Below, piece by piece: positions 26,543 through 35,296 of a DNA stretch of 64,000 nucleotides (position 1 is its first letter; each line of letters starts with the position of its first letter). The translations under genes and the position numbers were made by a program. Origin of the DNA: Sphingorhabdus rigui (GTDB taxonomy: Bacteria; Pseudomonadota; Alphaproteobacteria; Sphingomonadales; Sphingomonadaceae); the NCBI RefSeq assembly GCF_014196595.1, contig NZ_JACIEA010000003.1, positions 1 to 64,000 on the forward strand, in the 5' to 3' direction. The notes below the pieces were generated by a model that saw nothing but the letters and a program-made list of their open reading frames with translations, was not told the DNA's origin and made no database searches.

Positions 26543-27637
26543 TTATGCGTCCGCCGTTTCCAAGAACGGATAGTCGGTATATCCTTCTGCGCCGGGTGCG
26601 TACCATGTCTTGAAATTATCAGGGGTCAGTTCAGCCCCGGACCGCAGACGTTCAACCAGATCAGGGTTGCTGATATAGGGACGGCCAAAGCTGATCGCGT
26701 CAGCCAAACCAGATGCCAGATCTTCATCCGCCATTTCGCGCGTATATTCTTGGTTCAGCACCAACGGGCCTTTGAATATCTTGCGGATTTCAGGTGAAAT
26801 GCGCGGCACATCGGATTGCCCGAAATTGCCATATGTCTTCAATTCACGCAGTTCCAAGAACGCGATGCCGATATCTTGCAACGCAGCCGCGGCAGCGGTG
26901 AACAGCGGCACTGGATTGCTGTCATTTGCACCCTGTGTTTCGCCATTGGGCGACAGGCGTACCGAGGTGCGTTCCGAACCAATGGCGTCGACCACCGCTT
27001 GGGTGACTTCGCGCAACAGGCGGATACGGTTTTCAATTGGGCCGCCATATTCATCGGTGCGCAAATTGGTGTTGTCGCGCAGGAATTGGTCAATCAAATA
27101 GCCATTGGCCGCGTGAATCTGAACGCCGTCAAAGCCGGCGGCCATCGCGTTTTTCGCAGCACTGACATAATCCGATATGATGCGGGGTATTTCCGATGCC
27201 TCAAGCGCGCGCGCTTCGGTATATTCTTTTTTGCCTTCCGCGGTGTGCGCATAACCCGGCGCAGTCGTTGCGGATGCGGATACAGGCTGTGCGCCGCCCA
27301 AGAAGTCCGGGTGGACAAGCCGTCCCATATGCCACAGCTGCAATATGATCCGGCCATCGGCCTTGTGCACCGCTTCGGTCACTGGCTTCCACGCCGCGAT
27401 CTGGGCATCTGACCAGATACCGGGCGCCGACGGCCATCCAAGACCTTCTTGGCTAATGCCGGTCGCTTCAGCGATAATTAGGCCAGCCGTGCTGCGCTGG
27501 CTGTAATATTCCGCTTTCAAATCCGACATGGGAACATGCCCTTCCACACTGCGGCCGCGAGTCAGCGGCGCCATGAGGACTCGGTTGGGCGCGGTGATGG
27601 CGCCGAGTTGAATCGGATCAAACAAAGTTGCAGTCAT
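26543..27637 (-). CDS. Alkene reductase, Old Yellow Enzyme family (NemA-like)
   Basis: A 364-residue FMN enzyme from the ATG at 27637 (AGGA upstream). It has MAPLTRGRS, the STAGLIIAEATGISQEGLGW region, the catalytic HAANGYLIDQFLRDNTNLR (HxxN), and SFGRPYISNPDLVERL near the C-terminus. It reduces activated C=C bonds and often nitro compounds with NAD(P)H. Divergent from a DMT-family exporter across a 72-bp region holding an inverted repeat, which hints at shared regulation. Confidence 0.93.
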   Translation of the reverse strand: MTATLFDPIQLGAITAPNRVLMAPLTRGRSVEGHVPMSDLKAEYYSQRSTAGLIIAEATGISQEGLGWPSAPGIWSDAQIAAWKPVTEAVHKADGRIILQLWHMGRLVHPDFLGGAQPVSASATTAPGYAHTAEGKKEYTEARALEASEIPRIISDYVSAAKNAMAAGFDGVQIHAANGYLIDQFLRDNTNLRTDEYGGPIENRIRLLREVTQAVVDAIGSERTSVRLSPNGETQGANDSNPVPLFTAAAAALQDIGIAFLELRELKTYGNFGQSDVPRISPEIRKIFKGPLVLNQEYTREMADEDLASGLADAISFGRPYISNPDLVERLRSGAELTPDNFKTWYAPGAEGYTDYPFLETADA

Positions 27638-27686
27638 GTAATATCCTGTCATTAAGCGTTTCTTTGCAGCCAAGATGCGGATTAAA

Positions 27687-27701
27687 GTTGCAAAATGCAA
27701 C
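27687..27701. promoter_or_regulatory. Inverted repeat GTTGCA-N3-TGCAAC between the alkene reductase and DMT transporter genes
   Basis: A perfect 6-bp inverted repeat with a 3-bp spacer, in the divergent promoter region just before the transporter start. It could be an operator for a TetR/HxlR- or LysR-type regulator. It overlaps the alternative transporter start at 27695, which favours the later ATG at 27710. No regulator gene is adjacent. Confidence 0.4.
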
Positions 27702-27709
27702 GGGGGTTT

Positions 27710-28582
27710 ATGTCGCAGAAGATTTTACATCAGCAACCACCCAGCTTGCTTGCCTTTGCGGCATTGCTCGCGGGAAATATTGCGATCGCTTTTGGGCCAT
27801 TGCTGGTGCGTTTTGCGGACAGCGGACCCATTGCGACCGGGTTCTGGCGACTGGCGCTGGCGACGCCATTTTTGTTTTTTGTCGGATATCGATTTGGTTT
27901 TCGTTTCTCGGCGCTTGGCAAATCAACAATCTGGCTTGCGACAATTGCGGGGCTGTTTTTCGGTGTTGATATCATCTTGTGGCATATTGGCATTTTCCAA
28001 ACGAAAATGGCCAATGCGACATTATTTGCGAACTGCGCCAGCCTGATTCTTGTGGTTTACGGGATATTTGTCGCACGTAAAATGCCCAGCAAATGGGAGA
28101 GCGCAGCGGTGCTTTTTGCATTTGTGGGCGCTGCACTTTTAATGGGGCAAAGCCTTGATCTATCGCCACGGCATTTCCAGGGGGATATTTTATCGCTTGC
28201 TGCGGGCCTTACATACACGGTGTATCTGGTGCTCATGATGCGTGTGCGGCAGAATACAGAAAGCTGGGGCGCACTGGGCATGGCAAGCGCTGTTGCGGCG
28301 GTCATCTTGCTTACCGGGTCGATTGTCGCGGGGGAACAGGTTATTCCGACAGTGTGGTGGCCAGTTGTGTTGCTTGCATTTTCATCGCAGTTTTTCGGAC
28401 AGGGGTGCCTAACTTATGCCTTGCCGCATTTCAGCCCGCTGGTGATTGGCTTGGCACTGTTGTTTCAGCCTGCACTGTCGGCTGCTGCTGGGTGGCTTGC
28501 CTTTGGTGAAACGCTGACCGCAATGGATTTTACCGGCAGCGCGCTGGTGATGATCGCGCTTGTCCTTGTGCGCAAGCAATAG
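27710..28582 (+). CDS. DMT-superfamily transporter (EamA domains)
   Basis: A 290-residue protein with about ten hydrophobic helices in two repeats, the pattern of EamA exporters (RWRL-like FWRLALATPFLFF in the first half; LTYALPHFSPLVIGLALL and SAAAGWLAFGE in the second). Starts at ATG 27710, just after GGGGG; an in-frame ATG at 27695 falls within the inverted repeat. Substrate unknown; such carriers export amino acids or metabolites. Confidence 0.88.
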   Translation: MSQKILHQQPPSLLAFAALLAGNIAIAFGPLLVRFADSGPIATGFWRLALATPFLFFVGYRFGFRFSALGKSTIWLATIAGLFFGVDIILWHIGIFQTKMANATLFANCASLILVVYGIFVARKMPSKWESAAVLFAFVGAALLMGQSLDLSPRHFQGDILSLAAGLTYTVYLVLMMRVRQNTESWGALGMASAVAAVILLTGSIVAGEQVIPTVWWPVVLLAFSSQFFGQGCLTYALPHFSPLVIGLALLFQPALSAAAGWLAFGETLTAMDFTGSALVMIALVLVRKQ

Positions 28583-28620
28583 ACCTTTTCTTGAGGGCAC
28601 CGAACGCCTACATATTGTTT

Positions 28621-29289
28621 ATGTCCATATCACCGCTTCCTGCCGACCCGACGCTCGACGAAATTCGCACTGCGCTTGCCCCACTGATCGCGCGTAATGC
28701 GGGATTCGATGGCTGGTCTGATGCCGCTGTCCATGCGGCTGCTGATGAAGCTGGCGTGGACCGTGATGTCGCGAAACTTGCGTTCAAGGATAACGCCATC
28801 GACATGATTGATGCTTGGATCGACAGCATTGATTTGGAGCTTGCCCATCGTTTGCCGGCTGAAAAGCTTGCGGCGATGAAAATCCGTGATCGGATTACGG
28901 CATTGCTGGCAACGCGGCTGGAAATCATGGCGCCCGACCGCGAATCCCTGCGGCGCGCGATGGCGATCATGGCCATGCCGCAAAATCTGGTTCGCAGTGC
29001 AAAGATCGGCTGGCGATCTGCCGACCGGATGTGGCGTCTCGCCGGAGATACCGCGAGCGACTTCAACCATTATACCAAGCGCATGACGCTGTCGGCAGTG
29101 TATGCGAGCACGCTGAGTGTGTTCGTCAACGATGACAGCGACAACTTCGCCGATGCGCGCGCTTTCCTTGATCGTCGCATCGATAATGTGATGCAGTTTG
29201 AGAAGGTGAAGTTTCAGGCGAAACAGCGTCAGGACTATGTGCCAAGCCTTTCCCGTTTCATTGGCCGCCTGCGCTATCCGGCGCGTTAA
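28621..29289 (+). CDS. COQ9 family protein (ubiquinone biosynthesis accessory factor)
   Basis: A 222-residue protein from the ATG at 28621. The N-terminal half resembles a TetR-like helical fold (GWSDAAVHAAADEAGVD, KLAFKDNAIDMIDAWID), the C-terminal half the COQ9 domain (AGDTASDFNHYTKRMTLSAVYASTLSVF). COQ9 binds lipids and presents ubiquinone precursors to COQ7 in mitochondria and alphaproteobacteria. It lies between a transporter and feoAB without operon-like spacing. Confidence 0.9.
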   Translation: MSISPLPADPTLDEIRTALAPLIARNAGFDGWSDAAVHAAADEAGVDRDVAKLAFKDNAIDMIDAWIDSIDLELAHRLPAEKLAAMKIRDRITALLATRLEIMAPDRESLRRAMAIMAMPQNLVRSAKIGWRSADRMWRLAGDTASDFNHYTKRMTLSAVYASTLSVFVNDDSDNFADARAFLDRRIDNVMQFEKVKFQAKQRQDYVPSLSRFIGRLRYPAR

Positions 29290-29307
29290 CGCAGATCGCT
29301 ATTGATG

Positions 29308-29331
29308 TTATTGCGAATCGGTTGCAAATAA
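29308..29331. promoter_or_regulatory. Candidate Fur box upstream of feoAB
   Basis: An imperfect inverted repeat, TTATTGCGA-ATCG-GTTGCAAATAA, ends 6 nt before the feoA start. It resembles the TTGCAA-type iron boxes seen before TonB receptors in sphingomonads. Motif likeness and placement before ferrous-iron genes are the only support. Confidence 0.4.
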
Positions 29332-29337
29332 GCGCCC

Positions 29338-29580
29338 GTGCAGCTTGACCATCTTCCATTGAACCGCGCCGCGGTTATTCGGGCCATCGATTGGGATGTT
29401 TTGCCCGATCAGGAAGGACATCGTCTGCGTTCCCTTGGCTTTGAACCCGGGGTTACCATAGAGGCATTGCACAAAGGCATTTTGATGTGGCGTGACCCGC
29501 TTGCCGTGCGGGTTGGCCGAATGACCGTGGCCTTGCGCACCAATGTGGCTGCGGCCATTGATTGCGAGCTTAAGCCATGA
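29338..29580 (+). CDS. feoA: FeoA family protein
   Basis: An 80-residue SH3-like FeoA domain starting at GTG 29338: RAAVIRAIDWDV, HRLRSLGFEPGVTIEAL, RDPLAVRVGRMTVALR. It acts with FeoB in ferrous-iron uptake. The stop overlaps the feoB start (ATGA). A candidate iron box lies directly upstream. Confidence 0.88.
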   Translation: MQLDHLPLNRAAVIRAIDWDVLPDQEGHRLRSLGFEPGVTIEALHKGILMWRDPLAVRVGRMTVALRTNVAAAIDCELKP

Positions 29581-31430
29581 CGCAAATGCCGCCCCTCGTT
29601 GCCCTTGTCGGGAACCCCAATGCCGGGAAAAGTGCGTTGTTCAATGCGCTGACCGGCGCGCGGCAGAAGATTGCGAATTATCCCGGCGTCACGGTTGAGC
29701 GCAAATCAGGGCGGGCGACGTTTGACGACGGCCAACCCGTTGAAATGATCGACTTGCCGGGCGCCTATAGCCTTGATCCCGATAGCCTTGATGAAGCCGT
29801 CACCCGCGATGTCGTTTTGGGCAATCTGGAGGGCCATCGCCGCCCGGACGCGCTTGTGATCGTGCTGGATGCCGGCAACCTTGATAACCATCTGCGCTTT
29901 GCGCTTGAGCTGATTGCGCAAGGCCTGCCGACGGTGGTCGCGCTAAACATGGTCGATCTTGCCGAACGTGATGGCTTGCAACTGGACGCAGAAAAGCTCG
30001 CCCGCGCATTGGGTGTGCCCGTTATTGAAACGGTGGCGGTACGTCGTCGTGGTCTGGCGCCGTTGATGGCGGAGCTTGAACGCACACTTAAAGCGCCAAG
30101 ACCTTCGGTCGAGCCAGTTGCGGTATCGTTCGGCGCGAAGAATCAGCAGGCACGCGACATTGCACGCTCGGTGATTGTCAGTGAGACCGCTGGTCGCCAG
30201 TGGACGCGCAGGCTCGATTCCGTATTGCTGCACCCGGTCGGCGGCGTGGTTATTTTGCTCGCTTTGTTGTTCCTCATGTTTCAGGCGGTGTACGGCTGGT
30301 CTGAGGCACCGATTGGTTGGATCGAAAGCGGCTTTGCCCTGTTAAGTGAAGCGATTACGGGCGCGTTGCCCGATGGATTATTCCGGTCATTCTTGACCGA
30401 TGGCGTCATTGCGGGCGTCGGGTCGGTGGTCGTCTTCCTTCCGCAGATTTTGATCCTGTTCCTGTTCATTTTGCTGCTTGAAGCATCGGGTTATATGACG
30501 CGCGCTGCCTTCGTTATGGACCGGGTGATGGCGGCGGTGGGTCTTTCGGGGCACAGCTTCATTCCGCTTTTATCATCCTTCGCCTGCGCGATTCCAGGCA
30601 TCATGGCGACGCGCACGATCATGGATCAGAAGGAACGGCTGGCGACCATATTGATCGCGCCGCTGATGACCTGTTCGGCGCGGCTGCCGGTATATACCGT
30701 CATCATTGGGGCATTCATTCCTTCAACCACTGTTGGACCGGGCATCGGCCTGCAGGGCCTTGTTCTCTTTGGCCTGTATATCGCAGGCATATTGGGTGCG
30801 ATGCTGGCGGCGTCCGTCATCCAACGTTTTGTTACGCAAAGCCGGACGAGCAGCTTCCTGATCGAAATGCCGCGTTATCAATGGCCGCGCTTGCGGGATA
30901 TTGCGCTGAGCCTGTGGCAGCGGGCATGGGTGTTTTTGCGCCGCGCGGGCACCATTATTTTTGCTGCGACCATCATATTGTGGGCGCTTTTAAGCTTTCC
31001 CAAAGCACCAGAGGGCAGCGGCATTTCGCAAGTGGAATATTCGGTCGCTGGCCGCATTGCCGACGGGCTTGAACCGATTGTCCGGCCGATTGGCTTCAAT
31101 CATGACATTGCGCTCGCGCTCATTCCCGCGATGGCTGCGCGCGAAGTGGCCGTCTCTGCCTTGGCGACAGTCTACGCTATTGACGCCGCGGATGAAGATG
31201 TGGCGGCGTCTAGTCTTGGTCCCAAGCTGGCGGCGGACTGGTCACTTGCGACAGCCTTGGCCTTTCTTGCATGGTTCGTCTTCGCGCCGCAGTGCATTTC
31301 CACCATCGCGGTGACGCGCCGTGAAACCAATGGATGGAAATGGCCGATCTTCATGGTCACCTATCTTTTTGCGCTGGCATATGCCGCCGCTGGCATAACA
31401 TATTGGACAGCGCGGTCCTTCGGCTTATAG
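29577..31430 (+). CDS. feoB: Ferrous iron transporter FeoB
   Basis: A 617-residue protein with an N-terminal G domain (GNPNAGKSALFNALTG P-loop, DLPGAYSLDPDS G3 region, NMVDLAERDG as G4) and a C-terminal membrane domain containing the Gate motifs (GSVVVFLPQILILF, SSFACAIPGIMATRTI, LMTCSARLPVYTVI). It is shorter than E. coli FeoB (773 residues), mostly in the C-terminal part, and no feoC is present. Coupled to feoA by a 4-nt overlap. Confidence 0.95.
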   Translation: MTQMPPLVALVGNPNAGKSALFNALTGARQKIANYPGVTVERKSGRATFDDGQPVEMIDLPGAYSLDPDSLDEAVTRDVVLGNLEGHRRPDALVIVLDAGNLDNHLRFALELIAQGLPTVVALNMVDLAERDGLQLDAEKLARALGVPVIETVAVRRRGLAPLMAELERTLKAPRPSVEPVAVSFGAKNQQARDIARSVIVSETAGRQWTRRLDSVLLHPVGGVVILLALLFLMFQAVYGWSEAPIGWIESGFALLSEAITGALPDGLFRSFLTDGVIAGVGSVVVFLPQILILFLFILLLEASGYMTRAAFVMDRVMAAVGLSGHSFIPLLSSFACAIPGIMATRTIMDQKERLATILIAPLMTCSARLPVYTVIIGAFIPSTTVGPGIGLQGLVLFGLYIAGILGAMLAASVIQRFVTQSRTSSFLIEMPRYQWPRLRDIALSLWQRAWVFLRRAGTIIFAATIILWALLSFPKAPEGSGISQVEYSVAGRIADGLEPIVRPIGFNHDIALALIPAMAAREVAVSALATVYAIDAADEDVAASSLGPKLAADWSLATALAFLAWFVFAPQCISTIAVTRRETNGWKWPIFMVTYLFALAYAAAGITYWTARSFGL

Positions 31431-31466
31431 CAAGTTCACAAGATCATTTGATTAGAGGGCAGGAAC

Positions 31467-31979
31467 ATGGCGGGAAGCGTCAATAAAGTTATCATCGTGG
31501 GCAATTTGGGTGCGGATCCCGAAGTCAAATCCTTCCAGAATGGTGGGCGCATTTGCAATCTGCGGATCGCGACGTCGGAAGACTGGAAAGACCGCACCAC
31601 GGGCGAGAAAAAAGAACGCACTGAATGGCATAGCGTCGTGTTGAACTCCGACGGTCTTGTGGGCGTGGCCGAACGTTTCCTGAAAAAAGGCAGCAAGGTT
31701 TACATCGAAGGCCAATTGCGCACCCGCAAATGGCAGGATGCTTCGGGTAACGACCGCTACACAACCGAAGTGTCGGTTGCAGGCTTTGATGGCAAGCTGG
31801 TCATGCTGGATGGTCCCAAGGGCGGATCAGGCGGCGGCGATGGCTGGAGCGGCGGTTCCTCGGGCGGTTCCTCGGGCGGATCGTCCGGCGGTAACAATTG
31901 GGGCGCCGGCGGCGGAAGTGCTTCTGGCTTTGGCGGCGGCGATTTCGACAATGATCTCGACGACGACGTACCGTTTTGA
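31467..31979 (+). CDS. ssb: Single-stranded DNA-binding protein
   Basis: A 170-residue SSB: OB fold (residues 1-110: [39 protein letters not shown]), then a Gly/Ser-rich linker and the acidic tip DLDDDVPF that binds partner proteins. The ATG is preceded by AGGAAC. It follows feoB by 36 nt but is functionally separate. Confidence 0.96.
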   Translation: MAGSVNKVIIVGNLGADPEVKSFQNGGRICNLRIATSEDWKDRTTGEKKERTEWHSVVLNSDGLVGVAERFLKKGSKVYIEGQLRTRKWQDASGNDRYTTEVSVAGFDGKLVMLDGPKGGSGGGDGWSGGSSGGSSGGSSGGNNWGAGGGSASGFGGGDFDNDLDDDVPF

Positions 31980-32026
31980 TCGCTAGCCAGCGGCCAATAG
32001 CAATAACAGATTGAACAGGGGCCAAA

Positions 32027-32701
32027 ATGAAAAAAGCAGTTTTGGCTCTTGTCCTGATTGGCGCGATTGCGGCCTATTTTATTTTTGATTTGGGCCAATA
32101 TTTAAGCCTCGATAATTTCAAAGCCAGTCAGGCAGACATTGTCGCGGCAAAGGATGCATACCCGGCTTTGTATATCGCCGGGTTTTTCCTCCTTTATGTC
32201 GCGGTGACGGGATTATCGATTCCGGGCGCTGCAATCATGAGCTTGGTCGCCGGCGCTTTGTTTGGCGTTGTCATTGGCACGCTGATTGTATCCTTTGCAT
32301 CAACGATGGGCGCAACATTGGCGTTTCTCAGTTCACGTTATGTGCTGCGTGATTGGGTGCAGGGCAAATTCGGCGAACGCTTGCGCGCGGTTGATGACGG
32401 GCTTGAAAAAGATGGCGCATTTTATTTGTTCACGCTGCGTTTGATTCCGGTATTTCCGTTCTTCGTCATCAATCTGCTGATGGGTTTGACGCGGATTAAA
32501 ACCGGCACATTCTTTTGGGTCAGCCAGATCGGCATGTTGCCCGCGACAATCGTGTTCGTGAATGCAGGCACCCAGATCAGCCGCATAGAAAGCACCGCCG
32601 GCTTGTTGTCGCCCACACTCATTGCCTCATTTGTGGCGCTCGCGTTCTTCCCCTGGGCGGCAAAGGGCATTGTAGCGATTGTAAAGCGCAGCCGTGGCTA
32701 A
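32027..32701 (+). CDS. TVP38/TMEM64 (DedA-like) family membrane protein
   Basis: A 224-residue membrane protein with about six hydrophobic segments. The conserved core is LSIPGAAIMSLVAGALFGV followed by the GATLAFLSSRY element and FRLIPVFPFF-like LRLIPVFPFFVIN. Family members are lipid scramblases or transporters of uncertain substrate. Its stop overlaps the start of the next gene, a mercuric-reductase-like oxidoreductase; this pairing, sometimes as a fusion, is widespread. Confidence 0.87.
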   Translation: MKKAVLALVLIGAIAAYFIFDLGQYLSLDNFKASQADIVAAKDAYPALYIAGFFLLYVAVTGLSIPGAAIMSLVAGALFGVVIGTLIVSFASTMGATLAFLSSRYVLRDWVQGKFGERLRAVDDGLEKDGAFYLFTLRLIPVFPFFVINLLMGLTRIKTGTFFWVSQIGMLPATIVFVNAGTQISRIESTAGLLSPTLIASFVALAFFPWAAKGIVAIVKRSRG

Positions 32702-34154
32702 ACGTTGGCAAAAGCCGAAGCGGTTTGACCGCAACCTCATTGTCATTGGTGCCGGATCGGCGGGCTTGGTCTCGGCCTACATCGCGGCAATGGTCCAAGC
32801 GAAAGTGACCTTGGTCGAAGCGCATGACATGGGGGGTGATTGCCTGAACACCGGATGCGTCCCGTCCAAGGCGCTCATCAAAAGCGCAAAGGTTGCGCAT
32901 CAGGTTGCGGACTCGCCCCGCTTTGGCATTCAGAGCGGCGCACCCGTCATCGACTTCCCTGCGGTCATGCGCCGCGTTCGCGATGTCATTACCGCGATTG
33001 AACCACATGATAGCGTTGAACGCTTCACCGGTCTCGGCGTCGATTGCGTAAAGGGCTATGCGCGCTTTATCGATCCGTGGACCATCGAGATTGATGACGC
33101 ACGCCAGTTAACCGCCAAATCCTTCATCATCGCCACGGGCGCAGCGCCATTCATCCCGCCGCTGCCGGGTGTGGAGGATAGCGGCTATCTGACCAGCGAG
33201 AGTTTGTGGGATGTCATGGCGGATCGGCCCAGTGCGCCCGCCCGTCTGGTGATTTTGGGTGGCGGTCCCATTGGCTGCGAACTCGCACAGGCATTCCAGC
33301 GTTTGGGGTCAAAAGTGACGATCGTCGAAATGGCGGATCGGTTGCTGCTGAAAGAGGATGCCGATGCCGCTGCATTGGTGACCGCACGATTGCAGGCAGA
33401 AGGCGTGACCATTCACACCGCCCACCGCGCACTGCGGTTCTCGTCTGGAAAAACTCTGGTCGTAGAAGGGCCGCAGGGTGAAAAATCGATAGCCTATGAT
33501 GACATCATCATCGCCGTCGGTCGCAAGCCGCGTGTGTCCGGCTTTGGTCTTGAAGAATTGGGGTTGGTTGTCGATGGCCAGCTTGAGAATGATGATTTTC
33601 TGCGCACGAACATGCCGCACATATATTGTGCGGGCGACGTTGCCGGACGCCAGCAGCTGACGCACGGCGGCAGTCATGAGGCATGGTATGCCAGCGTTAA
33701 TGCACTGGCGCGGCCGTTCAAAAAATACCGCACCGATTACCGCGTTTTACCGCGTGTCACCTATACCGAACCCGAATTGGCGAGCGTTGGCCTGACCGAA
33801 GCGGAGGCGCGCGCGCAAGGCTTGTCGTTCGATGTCACGCGCTACGACCTTGATGATCTCGACCGGGCGATTGCCGAAAGCGAAGCCCATGGCTTTGTCA
33901 AAATTCTGACCGCCAAAGGCAGTGACCGCATTTTAGGCGCAACGATTATTGGGCAGAATGCGGGCGAAATTCTCGCCGAAGTCACCTTCGCGATGAAGCA
34001 TAAAATGGGGCTGCGTAAAATCCTGCAGACCATCCACCCCTACCCAACATGGGCTGAGGCCAACAAATATGCTGCGGGTCAGTTTGGGTTGGCGCGCAAA
34101 CCCGAAGCTTTGCTGAAATGGGCCGAGCGTTGGTTCCGCTGGCAGCGGGGTTAG
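32694..34154 (+). CDS. FAD-dependent pyridine nucleotide-disulfide oxidoreductase (mercuric reductase-like)
   Basis: A 486-residue flavoprotein starting at GTG 32694, overlapping the TVP38 gene by 8 nt. FAD motif GAGSAGLVSAY, redox disulfide GGDCLNTGCVPSKAL, NAD motif LGGGPIGCELAQAFQRLG, and the C-terminal dimerisation domain with TIHPYPTWAEANKYA. The C-terminal vicinal cysteines that define true MerA are absent, so this is not a mercury detoxification enzyme by sequence. Its physiological substrate is unknown; coupling to the TVP38 protein suggests a joint membrane-redox role. Confidence 0.87.
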   Translation: MAKRWQKPKRFDRNLIVIGAGSAGLVSAYIAAMVQAKVTLVEAHDMGGDCLNTGCVPSKALIKSAKVAHQVADSPRFGIQSGAPVIDFPAVMRRVRDVITAIEPHDSVERFTGLGVDCVKGYARFIDPWTIEIDDARQLTAKSFIIATGAAPFIPPLPGVEDSGYLTSESLWDVMADRPSAPARLVILGGGPIGCELAQAFQRLGSKVTIVEMADRLLLKEDADAAALVTARLQAEGVTIHTAHRALRFSSGKTLVVEGPQGEKSIAYDDIIIAVGRKPRVSGFGLEELGLVVDGQLENDDFLRTNMPHIYCAGDVAGRQQLTHGGSHEAWYASVNALARPFKKYRTDYRVLPRVTYTEPELASVGLTEAEARAQGLSFDVTRYDLDDLDRAIAESEAHGFVKILTAKGSDRILGATIIGQNAGEILAEVTFAMKHKMGLRKILQTIHPYPTWAEANKYAAGQFGLARKPEALLKWAERWFRWQRG

Positions 34155-34753
34155 CTGAAGCTTTTGGCCGCGAACGCAACGCGCTGGGCAACGGTCAACA
34201 CACACAAAGCGGCAAATATTGCCGCCAATGTCGGGAAAAATGCCGGGAACAGGCAGAACAGCAAAAAGAATGCGATGGTTTCCCCGCCCTCCATCAACCC
34301 GGTGGAATAGATAAATGCTTTGGGGCCGTGGGCACCGTCATCATCATTGCGGCGCGCGGCGATTGCCGCATATCCGAGAAAGCTGACTGCTGTCAGGGTG
34401 AAGCTGCCGACTAGTGCGAGCGCAGGCATTTGATTGTCAGCGCTTATTATGCCGAACGCGACCGGGACGGAAACGTAGAACAGAAAGTCACACAGCGAAT
34501 CCAAATATCCGCCAAAGTCCGTCGGTCCGTTGATTCGGGCAATCGCGCCATCAAGGCCGTCAAAAAGGCGATTGAGGACGATGCACAATAATGCAGCCGT
34601 ATAATCCGCCTGCGTGATGAAAAACGCGGCGCCCAGTCCGATGGCAGCACCGGTGATGGTCAGCGTATTGGCCGAAAACCGCGCGGCTGCCAGCACGCGC
34701 GCTATCCGGAACAGCGCCGGGTCGACCAGTCGGCGCAGCGCCACATCAAACAT
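34151..34753 (-). CDS. CDP-alcohol phosphatidyltransferase family protein
   Basis: A 200-residue membrane protein. The catalytic motif DG-x2-AR-x8-G-x3-D-x3-D is complete in DGLDGAIARINGPTDFGG plus YLDSLCDF. Several hydrophobic helices follow. Members transfer a phosphatidyl group to an alcohol in phospholipid synthesis; the acceptor cannot be told. The 3' end overlaps the convergent flavoprotein gene by 4 nt. Confidence 0.9.
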   Translation of the reverse strand: MFDVALRRLVDPALFRIARVLAAARFSANTLTITGAAIGLGAAFFITQADYTAALLCIVLNRLFDGLDGAIARINGPTDFGGYLDSLCDFLFYVSVPVAFGIISADNQMPALALVGSFTLTAVSFLGYAAIAARRNDDDGAHGPKAFIYSTGLMEGGETIAFFLLFCLFPAFFPTLAAIFAALCVLTVAQRVAFAAKSFS

Positions 34754-34765
34754 GGCGTACCACCA

Positions 34766-35296
34766 TCATTTTTTCGCCAGCAAGTCCTTTAGTCCGGCGA
34801 GCGCACCCACTGGAGCGACGTCTTCTTCGCTTTTGACACCCGCAGCCCGCAAAATTTTCTCTGCCTCGGGGCTGCGCGGATAGGGATTGAGCGCGAGACC
34901 CATTGACTGGGCAACAGCCTCACCCAAATCAATGGTCTGGCCATCGTGGAACATCGTGTCGCAATCTTCGGGTGCGAGTTCGAGTTCCACTTCGCCATTT
35001 GATGTGGGTTCGGCAATAAATTGGATATGGATGGCCTCGTCCAATTTCGCAGGAACGGGATCATGCGTTGCGATGCAAAATTGTGCGAGACTGGCCGTAA
35101 AGCGTCCGGTTGCAATCACGGCGTCCGCTTCATGCTTCAACGAAATTTCAGCCTCAAGATTGTCCAGCGCCGCCAGATCAAACCGCGCCATCAGGCCATT
35201 ACGCGCTGCCTCATCCGCCGAAAGCCGCAGGTTGCGGCTGTGGTTTCCTACTTCGGATATCTTGACGACATGGCTGAACTCGTTGGTGGTCACCAC
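34766..35296 (-). CDS. DUF177 (YceD) family protein
   Basis: A 176-residue protein of the YceD family, with FTASLAQFCIATHDPVP (a C instead of the two Cys of many homologues) and the acidic TIDLGEAVAQSMGLALNPYPR block. YceD is linked to 23S rRNA metabolism and usually precedes rpmF; here rpmF is absent and the upstream neighbour is the cytochrome c chaperone gene, overlapping by 7 nt. That arrangement is common in alphaproteobacteria. Confidence 0.87.
   Translation of the reverse strand: MVTTNEFSHVVKISEVGNHSRNLRLSADEAARNGLMARFDLAALDNLEAEISLKHEADAVIATGRFTASLAQFCIATHDPVPAKLDEAIHIQFIAEPTSNGEVELELAPEDCDTMFHDGQTIDLGEAVAQSMGLALNPYPRSPEAEKILRAAGVKSEEDVAPVGALAGLKDLLAKK

Noticed and set aside
32694-34154. 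Mercury resistance (MerA) gene
   Set aside because: The N-terminal CxxC domain and the C-terminal vicinal cysteines of MerA are missing, and no mer genes are near.
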